Positions 35,941-48,065 of a stretch of 64,000 bases of DNA are shown here, in pieces. A program made the translations under genes and the position numbers. The DNA lies in contig NC_012871.2 in the NCBI RefSeq assembly GCF_000003195.3, positions 47,687,110-47,751,109 on the forward strand, in the 5' to 3' direction. Below the pieces are notes generated by a model. It made no database searches. It saw only the letters and a list, made by a program, of their open reading frames with translations, and was not told where the DNA came from. The first letter of the stretch is position 1; each line of letters opens with the position of its first letter. Source of the DNA: Sorghum bicolor. Lineage: Eukaryota; Streptophyta; Magnoliopsida; Poales; Poaceae.

Positions 35941-36289
35941 CTGAGCCAAACTCCTGAAAAATAAATATAGAGAATAGGTAGTATATGATGTATAAATATA
36001 CTCTAGATAAAAAATCAGCACTGAGATAAGTTTTAGATTTTTTTTAAAAAAATTAGCACGAGTAGTTAATTTATCCTAGAGCTTGTACCAGCTCTGGTCT
36101 AGCCAACAATCAGTATGAGGTACGAAACCTAGACATGCGTAGGATTGCTACTGCTGACCACCCGGAACGTAGAGGGCGGATCTCGTGCACGTGTAGGGAG
36201 GAGTCGGAGACAGTGCCGGCTCTGGAAAACTCGTGTAGGAGAAAAAACTAGTCGACTAACCAAAAAATTATTTTAAAGGATAATAATAA

Positions 36290-36768
36290 AAAATATTATG
36301 CCAAAAATAAATAAAATATTAGAAGTGTACTTATCTTTAGACGAAAGTCTGGTCGGTGGCGACAAAATTGTGTGGCCCTCGAGCTTTTTGACTTGTCATG
36401 ACGGTGGTCGCTGTTGTCATAGCGACGTTCTTCGCGGCGATTATTATTGCGACCGGTGGTCAGAGCAAGTAGGCCAAACAATTTGGTCGATGGCCCGAGC
36501 AGGTCGGTGTTGTCGATCTGCCTCCCTTTGTAGCAGGGAAGCGGGTGACGCGTTGTCGGCGTGGTCGGAAACGTTGCTGGAGTAGTCGGAGTCGTAGCCA
36601 GCGTGGTTGGACTCGCGACCGACGTCGATGAAGAAGTGATTGGCACAGATCGAATCTACGCCTCCTCCATGGTCGTGGCGGTGAAGCTGTTGAAGTTGAC
36701 GGTGAACGTGAAGTCGCCTGCCATGGCCGCGAAGTCGGGGATAATGGCCATCTTGTTCGTCGGGAGAG
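36290..36768 (-). pseudogene. Gag leader remnant of the non-autonomous Tat-like element
   Basis: A minus-strand frame begins at about 36757 (MAIIPDFAAMAGDFTFTV), ends in TAG near 36662, and continues in the same frame with LPCYKGRQIDNTDLL, stopping near 36296. The element at 10604-9964 has the same layout (MVIVPASAAV, then LPRYKGKKIDDLDLF). So this is the homologous start of gag. The rest of gag and all of pol are absent. Confidence 0.6.
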
Positions 36769-36780
36769 CTGTACGCACAC

Positions 36781-36798
36781 CCCCTACCTGGCGCGCCA
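36781..36798 (-). other. Primer-binding site of the non-autonomous Tat-like element
   Basis: The minus strand reads TGGCGCGCCAGGTAGGGG next to the 5' LTR. It fixes the minus orientation of the element. Confidence 0.7.
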
Positions 36799-36799
36799 C

Positions 36800-37254
36800 T
36801 ATCGACAAAAGCTAGTCGGCAGTCTACCTTGGGGTATACCCACAGTAGTAGTTTATCGGTAGACGGTGCGCAAGCTACGAACTTGATGGTGACGCAAGAC
36901 ACGGACAAGGTTTTTATCCAGGTCGGCCGCCGTGTGGGCGTAATACCTACGTCCTGCGTCTGATTGTATTGAATTGTGTTGAGATAATCTATCCTAGGGG
37001 GGTCCCTTGCCTCTCTTTATATAGTCCAGAGGGCAGGGTTACAGATCTAGAAACTAATCCTAGTCGGTTACAATCGCCATAGATATTACAATATCAATTC
37101 CTATTCTAACCGACTAGAATCCGGCTTGATCTCCACGTCTTGTTTCCTTGTGCGAAACTCCAAGCAATTGAATCAAGCCTCGGACTGTCTTCGTGATGGG
37201 CCAAGTCTCCTGGCCCAAGTCTAGCCGTAAGGGTATTGGGTTTATACCCCCACA
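36800..37254 (-). repeat. 5' LTR of the non-autonomous Tat-like element
   Basis: 455 bp; plus-strand start TATCGACAAAAGC (canonical TG changed to TA) and end ATACCCCCACA. It is followed by the TSD TCATT. Confidence 0.85.
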
Positions 37255-37775
37255 TCATTGAAATCCTATTCCATAAGCCACCAGTTTTCAAAACGAAAGG
37301 GGAAGTTAGTTTTAGGACGATTAGAATACATCATGGTAAGAATAGGAGCATGGTCTCCATGAAGTAAATGATAAACTGCAGTCTATGGATACTTAGTACA
37401 CCATTCAATGTTCACCAAAGATCGATCTAGTCGCTGGAAGGTGGGGGAGGAACTAAAATGTTTGTTCGTCCAAGTGTAAGCTGGGCCATTGTACCCCAGG
37501 TCAAGGAAACCACACTGCTTCACATAATCACAGAACATATTAATACGACAAATATTAGGTCTACTAGATCTTGACTTTTCATTAGGATGCATAAGTTCAT
37601 TCATATCACCCATGGCTAAGATGGACAGAGTGCTATGATTAACAACAAAATGAAGTACTCTAGCCTAGATACTAGAGATAGTGCGGTGATGGGGATCACC
37701 ATAAATACAAACCAAACCAAACCAATCAGAACTAGAAGTACTATTACAAACAACAAATATATAGTGGTGGGTGTG
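37255..37775 (-). mobile_element. L1-type LINE, middle part: endonuclease domain
   Basis: Minus-strand coding remnant of the apurinic-type endonuclease: GDMNELMHPNEKS, CGFLDLGYNGPAYTWTN and FQRLDRSLVN, the standard C-terminal motifs of L1 endonuclease. A stop lies near 37280. The frame runs into the RT part at 34399 once the Tat-like element is ignored. On the other side it is cut at 37775 by an LTR insertion and continues at 51395. Confidence 0.8.
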
Positions 37776-37810
37776 TGAAAGGTCCAAATGGCTAGAGGGG
37801 GGGTGAATAG

Positions 37811-39020
37811 TGTAAGTGCAATCAAGCCCTATTGTGGATTTTGGTGTTAATGACAACAAAATTAGAGGACTAACAAGTTTTATCGAGTTAATGAGCAGGG
37901 GATCAAACTATAGAAGTGATGTACAAGTTGCTGGTATTCTGAAAACATGTTGGAGCTGATTTAAACTCAAGGATGTGTTACTTCGTTTTACATTCTTTAC
38001 TTGAGTTTAGGAAAAGCCGTACTATAAAGGGAAATTCTAGAATTGTTGATCAATTGTGCAACCAGATGCTCATCTTCTCAAAGCAACTTCCTCCTTCTCA
38101 GTCAAAGCAGCTCGCAAAACAGTTTCCTTTTTAACCTGCTCTGGCCAGGGCGGCAGTGCCGCCCTCTTCTGACCGTTGGGACCCAGGGGAGGCATATACC
38201 TCTGGACGCTCCTCACAACGGTCACTACTGACCTCAGACGACTCATCTCTTGCTCAGACAGACCAGAGCTCTCTCTCTCTCTCTCTCTCTCCCCTCCATT
38301 GTTGCTCTTCTTCCCTCAAGCAATCTTTGATTCCAACCATCAATCCTTGAGAGAAAAGGCAGCAAAACTCGATTGGAGAGTAGATCCTTTGTTTCCCAAA
38401 GTCTAAGAGCATTTGGTTCACACTTGGTCGGCGGTTCTAGGGTTTGTTACTCTTGGAGCTTGCTCCTAGCCGGCTAGGCGTCGCCCATGAGCTTGCCCAC
38501 CTGTGTGGCAGCCTTGGGAGGTTTGTAAACTTACATTTGCAGCTAAGAAATTACCCCTCACTTCAAGAGTTTACTCTCTTGACTTGAGAACGAGGGTAGG
38601 GCAAGCCTTTGTGGTAAGCCTAAGTCTTTTGTGGCTTCCTCAAGAACGTGGACCTAGGCAAGCCTTTGTGGTGAGCTGAACCACGGGATAAATCTCTGAG
38701 TCTTATGTGCTTCTTGCAGATTATTACTCAAGGTTATACTCTTCTAGGGTTTGGTAACCCGATCTAGTCTTGTGAGACTTTTCTGTGGTATCCAGTCTTC
38801 GAACTGGATCTTTCCTTTATCTTGCAGGATTGGACCCTTCTTAATATAAGTTAACTTCCTTGAAAGGTTTACCACCATGGGCTTTTTCTTTGTAGGCCGG
38901 TAGTGCCGCCCTAGAAGACCGGCAGTGCCGCCCTCTGTTCTAACAGAGTGTTGAGTTGTTTTTTAATAGGCCTATTCACCCCCCCCCTCTAGGCCTCTTT
39001 TACTTCCAGGAGATCCTACA
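37811..39020 (+). repeat. Sirevirus 5' LTR
   Basis: 1210 bp, TGTAAGTGCAATC to GAGATCCTACA. It includes a CT microsatellite near 38267-38290 and three copies of the GGCGGCAGTGCCGCC-type palindrome. Longer than the 3' LTR because the latter has lost about 345 bp (equivalent to about 38465-38812 here). Confidence 0.9.
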
Positions 39021-39022
39021 AG

Positions 39023-39034
39023 TGGTATCAGAGC
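39023..39034 (+). other. Sirevirus primer-binding site
   Basis: TGGTATCAGAGC, an exact initiator tRNA-Met primer-binding site, two bases after the 5' LTR. Confidence 0.9.
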
Positions 39035-39068
39035 CTCGTTACTTTAGATACGCTTCACCGCGTGAAGT

Positions 39069-41781
39069 ATGGAAGTTGGAAGAAGTTCAAGATCCACCCG
39101 AGAGCCAAAGGATGATGGTGTGCTTGTCGAGGATGCAAGCAGCGGCAGTGAGATGTCACTGTCCACAGCAAGCAATGCCACCCTCAAAGATGACAAGACC
39201 ACCGATGCGGAAAGAAAGAAAGAAGAGCGAGAAGAGAAGCAAGGAGAAAAGCAAAAGAAGAACAACAAAAGCATGATGAGAAGCTGAAGAGAAAAGAAGA
39301 AAGAAAACGCATACGTGAAGAAAGAGCGAAAAGAAGGGCTGCAAGAACAAAGCAAGAAGAAAGAAAGACGTATGATGCTTCTTCTAGTGAGCTATCTAGT
39401 AGCTCGGAAGATGGTGATGATGATGCATCGTATCACATTTCCAAGGACCAAGAGAAGAACAAGAAAAAGGCAAACAAAGACAAGGAGAGCAGCAACAAGA
39501 AGAAATATTCAGCCGTATCCTTTAATTATTCTTACTTGACTAATCGTGACCGCAAGTCCTTCATTAACGTGCCCGCCGGGAAGTTGCCTCATTTCGATGG
39601 GACAAACTTTGCCAAGTGGAAGCACTTGATGAAGGCTTATCTTATCGGTCTTCACCCTGGTCTTTGGGAAATTGTGTGTAGTGGATTTCAAGCACCAGAG
39701 AACCCCGAAGAGCCTACAAATGAAGAGCTAGCTGCTGTCCACCTCAACGGACAAGCCACAAGCATTCTCCTTAGTGCTCTAGATGGAAATGAGTACAATA
39801 GAGTGATGAATGTTGATGTGGCAAAACAGATTTGGGACACCTTGCATCTTGCACATGAAGGTGTAGACAAAGTGAGAAGAGCCAAAATTGACCTATTGAT
39901 GGCTAAGCTAAATAGGTTTGTGATAATTGATGGAGAAGGTCCTCAAGAGATGTTTGATAGATTGATGACATTGGTTGGCAAAATTAGAGGGTATGGTTGT
40001 GAAGAGCTTGATGATCACAAGGTGGTGAAAATCATGTTGGAAGCATACTCACCAAGAAATGAGACCGTAGTCACCTTGATTAGGGATAAGAAAAAGTTTG
40101 AGCACTTCACACCAAATGATGTGCTTGGAAGATTGTTGACTTTTGACATGCAAAGAGAAGAAGCAAATGAAAGAAGGAAGGTCGGTGAGCTACAAGCAAA
40201 ACTAGATGGCATGAAGATTAAAGAAGTTACTCTCAAAGCCAACAAATCAAGCAAGAAAGGAAGCTCAAACAAGATCAAGGACAGCAAGCTTCAACTAATC
40301 AACCCAAGGAACCAAAGCAAGTGCAAACAAGAGAGGACACAAGCTCATCTTCAAGTGAAGAAGAAGAAACACAAGGGGCTGATTTCAAGAAAATTGATGA
40401 CATGGCCTTATTTATAAGGAACTATCACAAGGGGCTGAAGCAAAATGGATATAAAGTTGTCCAAAGAAAGTTTCCAAACAAGAAAAAGATAACTTGCTAT
40501 AATTGTGGCAGCACCGATCACTTTGTTGCCAAGTGTCCTTATGAGAAGAAGGAGAATAATTACAAGAGAGACAACACTAGAGAAGGCAAGCATGAATACA
40601 AGAAGAAAAATAAGCAATTGGGAGAAGCACACATTGGACATGAGTGGGATTCAACTAAAGAGTCAAGTGATGAGGGTATGAAAGTTGCAACCTTGGCAAT
40701 TCAAGGATCACCCTCAACACCGAAGCTCTTCTCCAACATGTCCGATGACGATGATCATATCACTCCTCACATTTGTCTCATGGCAAAGGGTGAGAAGGTA
40801 AAAGCAAAATCAAAATCCTCTCCAATCCCTAGTGATATATCAAGTAGTGAACTTAGTGAAAGCTCTAGTGATGATGATCTTAGTGACAATGATGAATTCG
40901 TTCAAATAACAAGAAAGTTAGATCCTAAGACCAAAATATTCATCACTAAACTATTGGAGGATTTAGAGAGTGTGCGAACTGAGCTAGCAACAAGAGATGA
41001 TGACTTACTTGAGCAAGAAAATATGTACATTGCTTGTAAGGAAGCTCTTGTGTTGGAGAGAAGTGAGGTGGACTCTTTGACTAAGGTTTTGTCTGAGGAA
41101 CAAAGAGAACATGCTCTCACAAAGAAGGCAAATATTGCACTCAACGATAAGTATTGTGTCTTAAAGGAAAAGCACAACAAACTTGAGAAGCAATATTATC
41201 TTCTTTTGGAGAGCAACTCACAACCCTCTAATACAAAAGGCACCTCTAATTCCTCCACTAGTTCAAAATGTGAAACTTGCCATAACATTGACAAAAATAC
41301 TTATGCTACTAACCTTATGAACATATGTGAAATGAGAAAAGAGATCTCAAGATTAAATGTTGTGATAAGTGAGAAGTGCAACAAGGTTAGTAGTGGCAAG
41401 GAGAATCCATCAAAGAAAGCACAATACAAGGAGGGAAGACACCCCTATATAAAGGATGGACTTGGTCTAAAGAAAGGGGCCAAGACAAATGGAAGAAAGG
41501 TAATAAATGGATATGAGTGTGTGAAATTTACTAGCAAAGGAAAAATGGGTACAAAACAGCCTGCGCAGAAGGTGACACCATGGCTACCCCGAGCAGCACT
41601 GCCAACCAAGGGCGGCAGTGCCGCCCCGCACAGAAAAGGGAAGGCTACCCATATCTCCTATGCTAGTGACAAGTCCAAGAAGCATATGTCCCAGCAAGAG
41701 AAAAAGATTCTGAAGCCAAGAGATTCAATCTGGGGCACACCATGCAAGCTTAAGTACCAACCCAAGGCACAAATATTTTGA
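39069..41781 (+). pseudogene. Sirevirus gag, frameshifted
   Basis: Encodes the structural capsid/nucleocapsid protein of the element. Three frames in succession: 39069-39287 (a charged Lys/Glu-rich N-terminus starting MEVGRSSRST), about 39290-40417 (capsid region with LPHFDGTNFAKWKHLMKAYL and GIGCEELDDHKV-like motifs), and 40321-41781 (zinc knuckle CYNCGSTDHFVAKC near 40495-40536, then a Ser/Asp-rich segment and a long coiled-coil half). At least two frameshifts, near 39288 and 40321-40417, split what should be one ORF. The long region after the zinc knuckle is typical for Sirevirus gag. One palindrome copy (41610-41626) is translated here as KGGSAAP. An in-frame TGA at 41779-41781 separates it from pol. 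Confidence 0.85.
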
Positions 41782-41790
41782 CAAAGCTTG

Positions 41791-44700
41791 AACTCTAGTT
41801 TTGTGTTGAAAAACAACAGCAAAGGGGAAGTGATTGCCAAGTTTATTGGCAAAGACAGAAATATTTATCTTCACACCTCTATTTGGGTTCCTAAGATTCT
41901 TGTGACTAACATGAGAGGCCCCAAGAATGATTGGGGACCTAAAACTAGCAATTAAACTTGTTTTGGAGGCATACTCCTCCGGTGGATCAAGTTGGGTGCT
42001 TGATAGTGGCTGTACAAATCATATGACCGGAGAAAGGAGTATGTTTTCATCATATTCCCCAACAACAAACTCCAATGACAACATTGTTTTTGGTGATAAC
42101 TCAAAAGGGGAAGTGATAGGTCTTGGTAAAGTAGCTATATCACTTGATCATTCTATTTCAAATGTTTTACATGTTGATTCGTTGAGTTACAATTTGCTGT
42201 CCATTTCTCAACTATGTGAAATGGGATACAATTGTCTCTTTACGGATAAGGGTGTGGAAGTCTTCAAGAGGGAGGATGCCTCTATTGTCTTTACGGGTCG
42301 GTTGAAAAATAAACTTTACCTTGTTGACTTCAGCAAGAGTGAAACCAAGATTGAGACCTGTTTAGTGGCAAAATCCAGCATGGGTTGGCTATGGCATCGC
42401 CGGCTAGCTCATGTTGGGATGAGGAATTTGGCCAAACTCTTGAAAGACAATCACATCCTTAGACTAACAAATGTTAGTTTTGAAAAAGACAGGATTTGTA
42501 GCGCTTGCCAGGCCGGAAAACAAGTAGGTGTACCTCACCCACCAAAGAGCATAATGACTACCACTCAACCCTTGGAGTTGATACACATGGATCTCTTTGG
42601 ACCGGTCGCCTACCTAAGCTTTGGGGGTAACAAATATGGATTAGTAATTGTTTATGATTATTCACGTTTCACTTGGGTGTTCTTTGTCTATGATAAGTGT
42701 CAGGTACAAGACAAGGTGAAAACCTTTGTCAGACGAGCACAAAAGGAATTTGGTCTTCCTATCAAGAAAGTAAGAAGTGACAATGGGACCGAATTCAAAA
42801 ACACTCAAGTTGAAGAGTTTCTTTATGATGAAGGCATCAAGCATGAATTTTCAACCGCGTATACCCCACAACAAATTGGTGTGGTAGAGAGGAAGAATAG
42901 AACACTTATCGACATGGCAAGAACTATGCTTGATGAATACAAGACGTCGGATATATTTTGGTGTGAGGCCATCAACACCGCTTGCCATGCCATCAATCGC
43001 CTCTATCTACACAAGAAACTCAAGAAGACTTCATATGAGCTTCTCACCGGATACAAACCCAAGGTGTCTTACTTTAGAGTGTTTGGGTGTAAGTGCTTCA
43101 TACTAAACAAAAGACCCAAAACCTCTAAGTTTGCACCTAAAGTAGATGAAGGATTTCTTCTTGGCTATGGATCAAATGAGCACGCCTATCGAGTCTTCAA
43201 CAAAACTCTAGGTAGAGTTGAAGTGTCGATAGATGTGACATTTGATGAATCTAATGGCTCTCAAGTGGAGCAAGTTGATCTAAGTGTTGTAGGAAAGGAA
43301 GATCCACCTTGTAAGGCAATCAAGCAAATGTCCATCGGTGATATTAGGCCACTGGAAGGACAAGTTTCAGAAGAGGAGGATCCACCAGCTGTTGCTGCAC
43401 AAATTTCCACTGACATACTCGACAAGGATGTGCAACACACACCTGCTGGAAATCAGCAGGGCGGCAGTGCCGCACCTAAGGGCGGCAGTGCCGCCCCCTC
43501 CACCTCAGCAGCAGACCCTCTTGCTCCTACATCACAAGTTGAAGGAATCAACCTAGATCCCATTTTTGAACAAGAAGAAGCTGAAGATTCAGAGGAGCAG
43601 ACAAAGCTTGATGAGTATCCAAGACTTCGACAAACTATACAACGAGATCATCCCATCAACAACATTCTTGGAAGCATTCGAAAAGGGGTAACAACCAGAT
43701 CTCATTTGGTTAACTTTTGTCAATTTTACTCGTTTGTCTCCTCTTTAGAACCACTCAAGGTGGAACAAGCACTTGAAGATTCGGATTGGGTCATGGCAAT
43801 GCAAGAAGAGCTTAACAACTTTGAGAGAAATCAAGTATGGACCTTGGTTGAAAGGCCAAATACCAATGTTATTGGAACAAAATGGGTCTTTCGCAACAAG
43901 CAAGATGAACATGGTGTGGTGACAAGAAACAAGGCAAGATTGGTAGCTCAAGGATTTACTCAAGTAGAGGGATTGGATTTTGAAAAAACATATGCACCGG
44001 TAGCAAGGCTTGAGGCAATTCGGATGCTCTTAGCCTTTGCTGCCCATCATGACTTCAAGTTATATCAAATGGATGTCAAGAGTGCATTCCTCAATGGTCC
44101 AATACAAGAATTGGTCTACGTTGAGCAGCCACCGGGATTTGAAGACCCCAGGTTTCCAAACCATGTGTTCAAACTCCAAAAGGTGCTCTATGGGCTGAAA
44201 CAAGCACCAAGAGCATGGTATGAATGCCTTAAGGAATTCTTGCTTAAACAAGGCTTTGACATAGGGAAAGCCGATCCTACACTCTTCACTCATAAAGTTC
44301 GTAATGATATATTTGTGTGCCAAATATATGTCGATGACATAATATTTGGTAGTACTAATCATTTGTATGTTGAAGAATTTAGTAGGACCATGACGAAAAG
44401 GTTTGAGATGTCCATGATGGGTGAATTGAAGTTCTTCCTTGGGTTTCAAATCAAACAAGTGAAGGAAGGAACTTTCATAAGTCAAACCAAGTACACTCAT
44501 GATATGCTCAAGAAGTTCGACATGGTGAATGCAAAGCCTATCAAAACTCCCATGCCAAATAATGGACATCTTTATCTAAATGAAGAAGGGACAGCCGTGG
44601 ATACCAAGGTATCGTTCCATGATTGGCTCTCTTCTTTACTTATGTGCATCTAGGCCGGACATAATGCTTAGTGTGTGCATGTGTGCTAGATTTCAAGCCA

Positions 44701-45278
44701 ACCCGAAAGAGTGTCACTTAGTGGCTGTTAAGAGAATTTTACGATATCTAGTTCACACACCGAACCTTGGCTTGTGGTATCCTAAGGGTTCCAAGTTCAA
44801 TCTACTTGGCTATTCGGACTCCGATTACGCCGGTTGCAAAGTAGATAGAAAAAGCACTTCGGGGACATGTCAATTCCTTGGACGGTCCTTAGTGTCTTGG
44901 AGCTCTAAGAAGCAAAATTGTGTAGCCCTTTCCACTGCGGAGGCCGAGTATGTTGCAGCCGGTGCATGCTGTGCTCAGCTACTTTGGATGAAGCAAACCC
45001 TTAAAGATTTCGGATGTCACTTCACCAAAATCCCATTATTGTGTGACAATGAAAGCGCCATAAAGCTTGCAAACAATCCCGTAAGCCACTCAAGAACTAA
45101 ACACAAAGACATCCGACATCATTTCTTGAGAGACCACGAAGCTAAAGGAGATATCGAAATTCGCCATGTGAGCACCGAAAAGCAACTAGCCGATATCTTC
45201 ACTAAACCCCTCGATGAGTCAAGGTTTTGTGAGCTGCGTAGTGAATTAAATATCCTTGATTCTCGTAACGTGACTTGA
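41791..45278 (+). pseudogene. Sirevirus pol (PR-INT-RT-RNase H), frameshifted
   Basis: Copia-type polyprotein. After the gag stop the same frame runs on to TAA at 41951-41953, overlapping the main pol frame (41927-44653). Domains: aspartic protease ([13 protein letters not shown] near 41993), GAG-pre-integrase zinc motif ([26 protein letters not shown]), integrase core ([18 protein letters not shown], then E), RT ([30 protein letters not shown]; catalytic YVDD near 44326). A one-base change near 44610 moves the frame, and RNase H continues to 45278 (LGYSDSDYAGC, STAEAEYVAA, LLCDNESAIKLANNP). Two palindrome copies (43459-43496) lie in the variable linker between integrase and RT and are read as GGSAAP twice. 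Catalytic residues are preserved, so the decay is recent. Confidence 0.9.
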
Positions 45279-46368
45279 AATCCAGCACACATGTGTTTGT
45301 CAACCTAGCGACATAGGCAAAATCTTGAAAAAAAAATTGATTCACAAGTCTTTCAAAAACATTTATAAAATGTCTCTTAGTATTATGATCATAGTATGTT
45401 TTGTTGATTGTTTGCTGATCATAATATTTAGAGATTATCTTGTCCTTATCTAAAGTAAAAAACATGAAAAGGTTTTAGCTGTAACCCTGCAAGTTGGGCA
45501 GGGCGGCAGGGCCGCCCTTTGAATCCACAGCGGATTCGGGTCCAATTTGGCAGAGGCGCGGGGCCCATCTCCCTCTACCTCTTTTCTCTCTGGCTCCGCC
45601 CCTCTTCTTTCCATTCTCTCTCAGTCGCGCACAACACCTCCCTTCTTCCTTTCCTCTCCTCTAGGGTTAGGGCAAGGTGCAAGTGTTCATAGCCGTAATC
45701 TCCACGGCCCTTGGCGAGTTCCCAGCCTCTCCTCTCGCTACTGGTGACTGCCCCCCCCCGCTCAAGCTTTGGGCATTGCTCTTCTTTTCTCTTCATTCAA
45801 CGTGTAAGGTAAAAAACCTAACCCTAACTCCTCCAATCCATGGAATGTGCTGCTCTGACTAGGGATTTGAGTTTCTGGGGTGAGTATGTAGGTTTTGGGA
45901 ATGGTTTGTATGAATAAATCGAGTTGATTTGGAAGTTCACTGTTAGGGGGATCTCGGGTAGGGCGGCAGTGCCGCCCCCAGCAGATTGAACCTGCTGACT
46001 TGAGTTCTCTCTGGCAAAGGACTCTCAAATGAATTGGATTTATTCTTACAAAGTATTTGACAAAATCTCTCATACTTACCCTACCAAATCTCTAGTTAGG
46101 GTTTCACTTATTGTTGGATAGAACTGTGCTTCTGAAATTGTGATGTGAAGTAGAGGTTGTTGAAACAAGGATTTAATTAGAATGAGAAAGATTTGACATG
46201 AAGTAGTGAAGCCACTGAGGGCGGCAGTGCCGCCCCTTCCAAGCTGATTCAAAACAGTTGGCTTCTCACTTCATATCCAATCTTCTTCTTCTAACTAAAA
46301 CCTGTTGCAGCCATCTTTACAACATGCTTAAACAGTTCCTTATCCAGTCCTATTACTTCTTTGCCTAG
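45279..46368 (+). other. Sirevirus spacer between pol and the third ORF
   Basis: Non-coding spacer with pyrimidine-rich tracts (45560-45670) and palindrome copies at 45501, 45961 and 46219. Short frames here have no domain. It may contain a splice acceptor for a subgenomic RNA, which I cannot demonstrate. Confidence 0.55.
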
Positions 46369-48031
46369 ATGGATCGAGGAGGAGATGATGCTAGAGGAAA
46401 GAGGAAAGTGCTGACAAAGCAATTGGCTCGCAGAGGCAGGGGGAGGACAGCTGGAGGCAGTGGTGCAGCACCTCGAGCCACTGATAGAGCAGCACATGAT
46501 CAATATGTGGCTGAGGAGGAAATGAATCAAAGGATTGGATATACCATCCCAATTATGCATGGCACACCAAATCACCTCATGGAGTTTGATGACAGCTATA
46601 TGAGGGACAATGAGGAGGAGTTTGTTCTCAGAGAGCCTCACAACAATGTAAGACATGTAGTGGTTGATTATGGGAGGAGTTGGAAGGCTACTGGTGATGC
46701 CAGAGAGATTGATCCCTATGCTGCAGATAAGCTTTTGGGGGTTGATTATAGATTTTGGAATGTCTTTCACTCCAACTTCTATGCCACAACCATAATGACA
46801 AAGCCTAGGGGCAAAATCTGCAAAATGCAATATGTTGATTTCAATGAGTTGCAAGATAGAAGTGAGTTTGCTGCTGCCATAAAGACCTATGACAGATTCC
46901 AGTTGACTGATATCATGAGCTTCCGGTATGATTGGAATAGAGAAATCCTTGCACAGTTTCATGCCACATATTTCTGGAACAAGGATGAGGATGAGATTCA
47001 CTAGATGACAGATGGTAGGCATTATCACATTGATTTTGTCACTTTTTGTCGTATTCTCGATTTTGGACAGATTCATAGATCTTTTAGTAGGATCCATGAT
47101 GTGCGTCGCTTTGAGCCACATGAGGTGAGCTTTATGTGGGAAGATCCTAGCATGGCTGATGGGAGAAGGACAGGGTTAAAGGCCATTTATTACACCATGA
47201 ACAACCTGTTTAGAATCACTCTCAATCCTAAGGACAATGCAACTGATCTAAATGGGTATATCACTAATGTGTTGTCTAGATTCCCATATGGTGAGAGATT
47301 CAATGTGGGGAGGTTTATTTGGGTTGAGTTGGCCTATGCCATGGATGATGGAAGAAGGTCGCTGCCATATGCACCTTACCTGATGTTCATGATTGAGAGG
47401 GTTTCCGGGCAGCAGAGGACTGCTTTCATGGTGTCTACAACATAAAGAAGACATATGGGGGTAAGGGTAGCAGCGGGGCAGCAGCTAGTTCACCCACTAG
47501 AGAGACTTCCTTTGCTCACAGAGATGTTCCTGAGTCCTCTAGGAGTGGCAGGAAAAAGAAGAGCAAGAAGCTGGGGAAGATGAGTGAATGGATTAAGGCT
47601 ATTTTTGCTACATGCACCTATGCTGCAAACACTGCTTATGAGGATCATTTGGAGAACAGAGAGGCAGTTAGGGAAGCTAGGGAGTTGGCTGGTCTTCCCC
47701 CTCTTGCACCAATTAGGCCTCCTCCTCAATTCCCTAACCTACCCAGTCTGTCAGACACATCTTCTGAGGATGAGCAGCCCCATAGTGATACACAGGAGCA
47801 GCACTTTGAGCAGCCTGATGGTGATGATAGTGATGATGAGGGGATCCGGGCAGCAGAGGAAGATCCATAGGTTCAGGAGACCTTGCTGCGTGTCTACTCT
47901 CGTCGCCCTCGTGACCCTTCTGAGGCAGCTGGGCCCTCTTCGTCAGCTCCACCTCGCCGTTCAGGACGCATCACCTCGACCACTCACGTTCAGGGACGGG
48001 CTAGAGTTGACTCCAGCAGCGACGACGAGTG
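46369..48031 (+). pseudogene. Sirevirus third ORF (env-like position), broken
   Basis: Occupies the position of the extra ORF that many Sireviruses carry after pol. It begins MDRGGDDARGKRK with a basic N-terminus. It contains a conserved middle (GVDYRFWNVFHSNFY; HIDFVTFCRIL; YTMNNLFRITLNP; WVELAYAMDDGRR) matching the putative plant transposon protein type found in such ORFs, and an acidic Ser/Asp-rich tail (DTSSEDEQPHSDT, ending SSSDDE). An in-frame TAG interrupts at 47002-47004, the frame shifts near 47420, and TAG recurs at 47868-47870. I see no signal peptide or clear membrane segment, so calling it an envelope protein is not supported. Function unknown. Confidence 0.7.
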
Positions 48032-48065
48032 ATTTCTCTTCTTTTCTCTTCTCTTTTTGGTGCTT

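Larger units (their letters stand above)
34400..37254 (-). mobile_element. Non-autonomous Tat-like LTR element with 5-bp TSD
   Basis: A complete 2855-bp insertion. LTRs lie at 34400-34855 (3' LTR) and 36800-37254 (5' LTR), flanked by TCATT at 34395-34399 and 37255-37259. The LTRs match the one at 10647-11106, so this is the same family as the broken Tat-like element. Inside are a primer-binding site, a short gag-like leader with a stop, and tandem arrays near the 3' LTR. There is no reverse transcriptase or integrase, so it must have moved using proteins of another element. By eye the two LTRs differ at only a handful to a score of positions, implying a fairly recent insertion. It sits in the LINE between its endonuclease and RT domains. 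Confidence 0.88.

Noticed and set aside
34400..37254. Tandem repeats considered as a CRISPR-like array
   Set aside because: Repeat units are adjoining and 80-105 bp long without unique spacers, within an LTR element of a plant genome.
46369..48031. Naming the third Sirevirus ORF an envelope protein
   Set aside because: No signal peptide, membrane segment or fusion-like motif was seen; only its position matches the env-like label.
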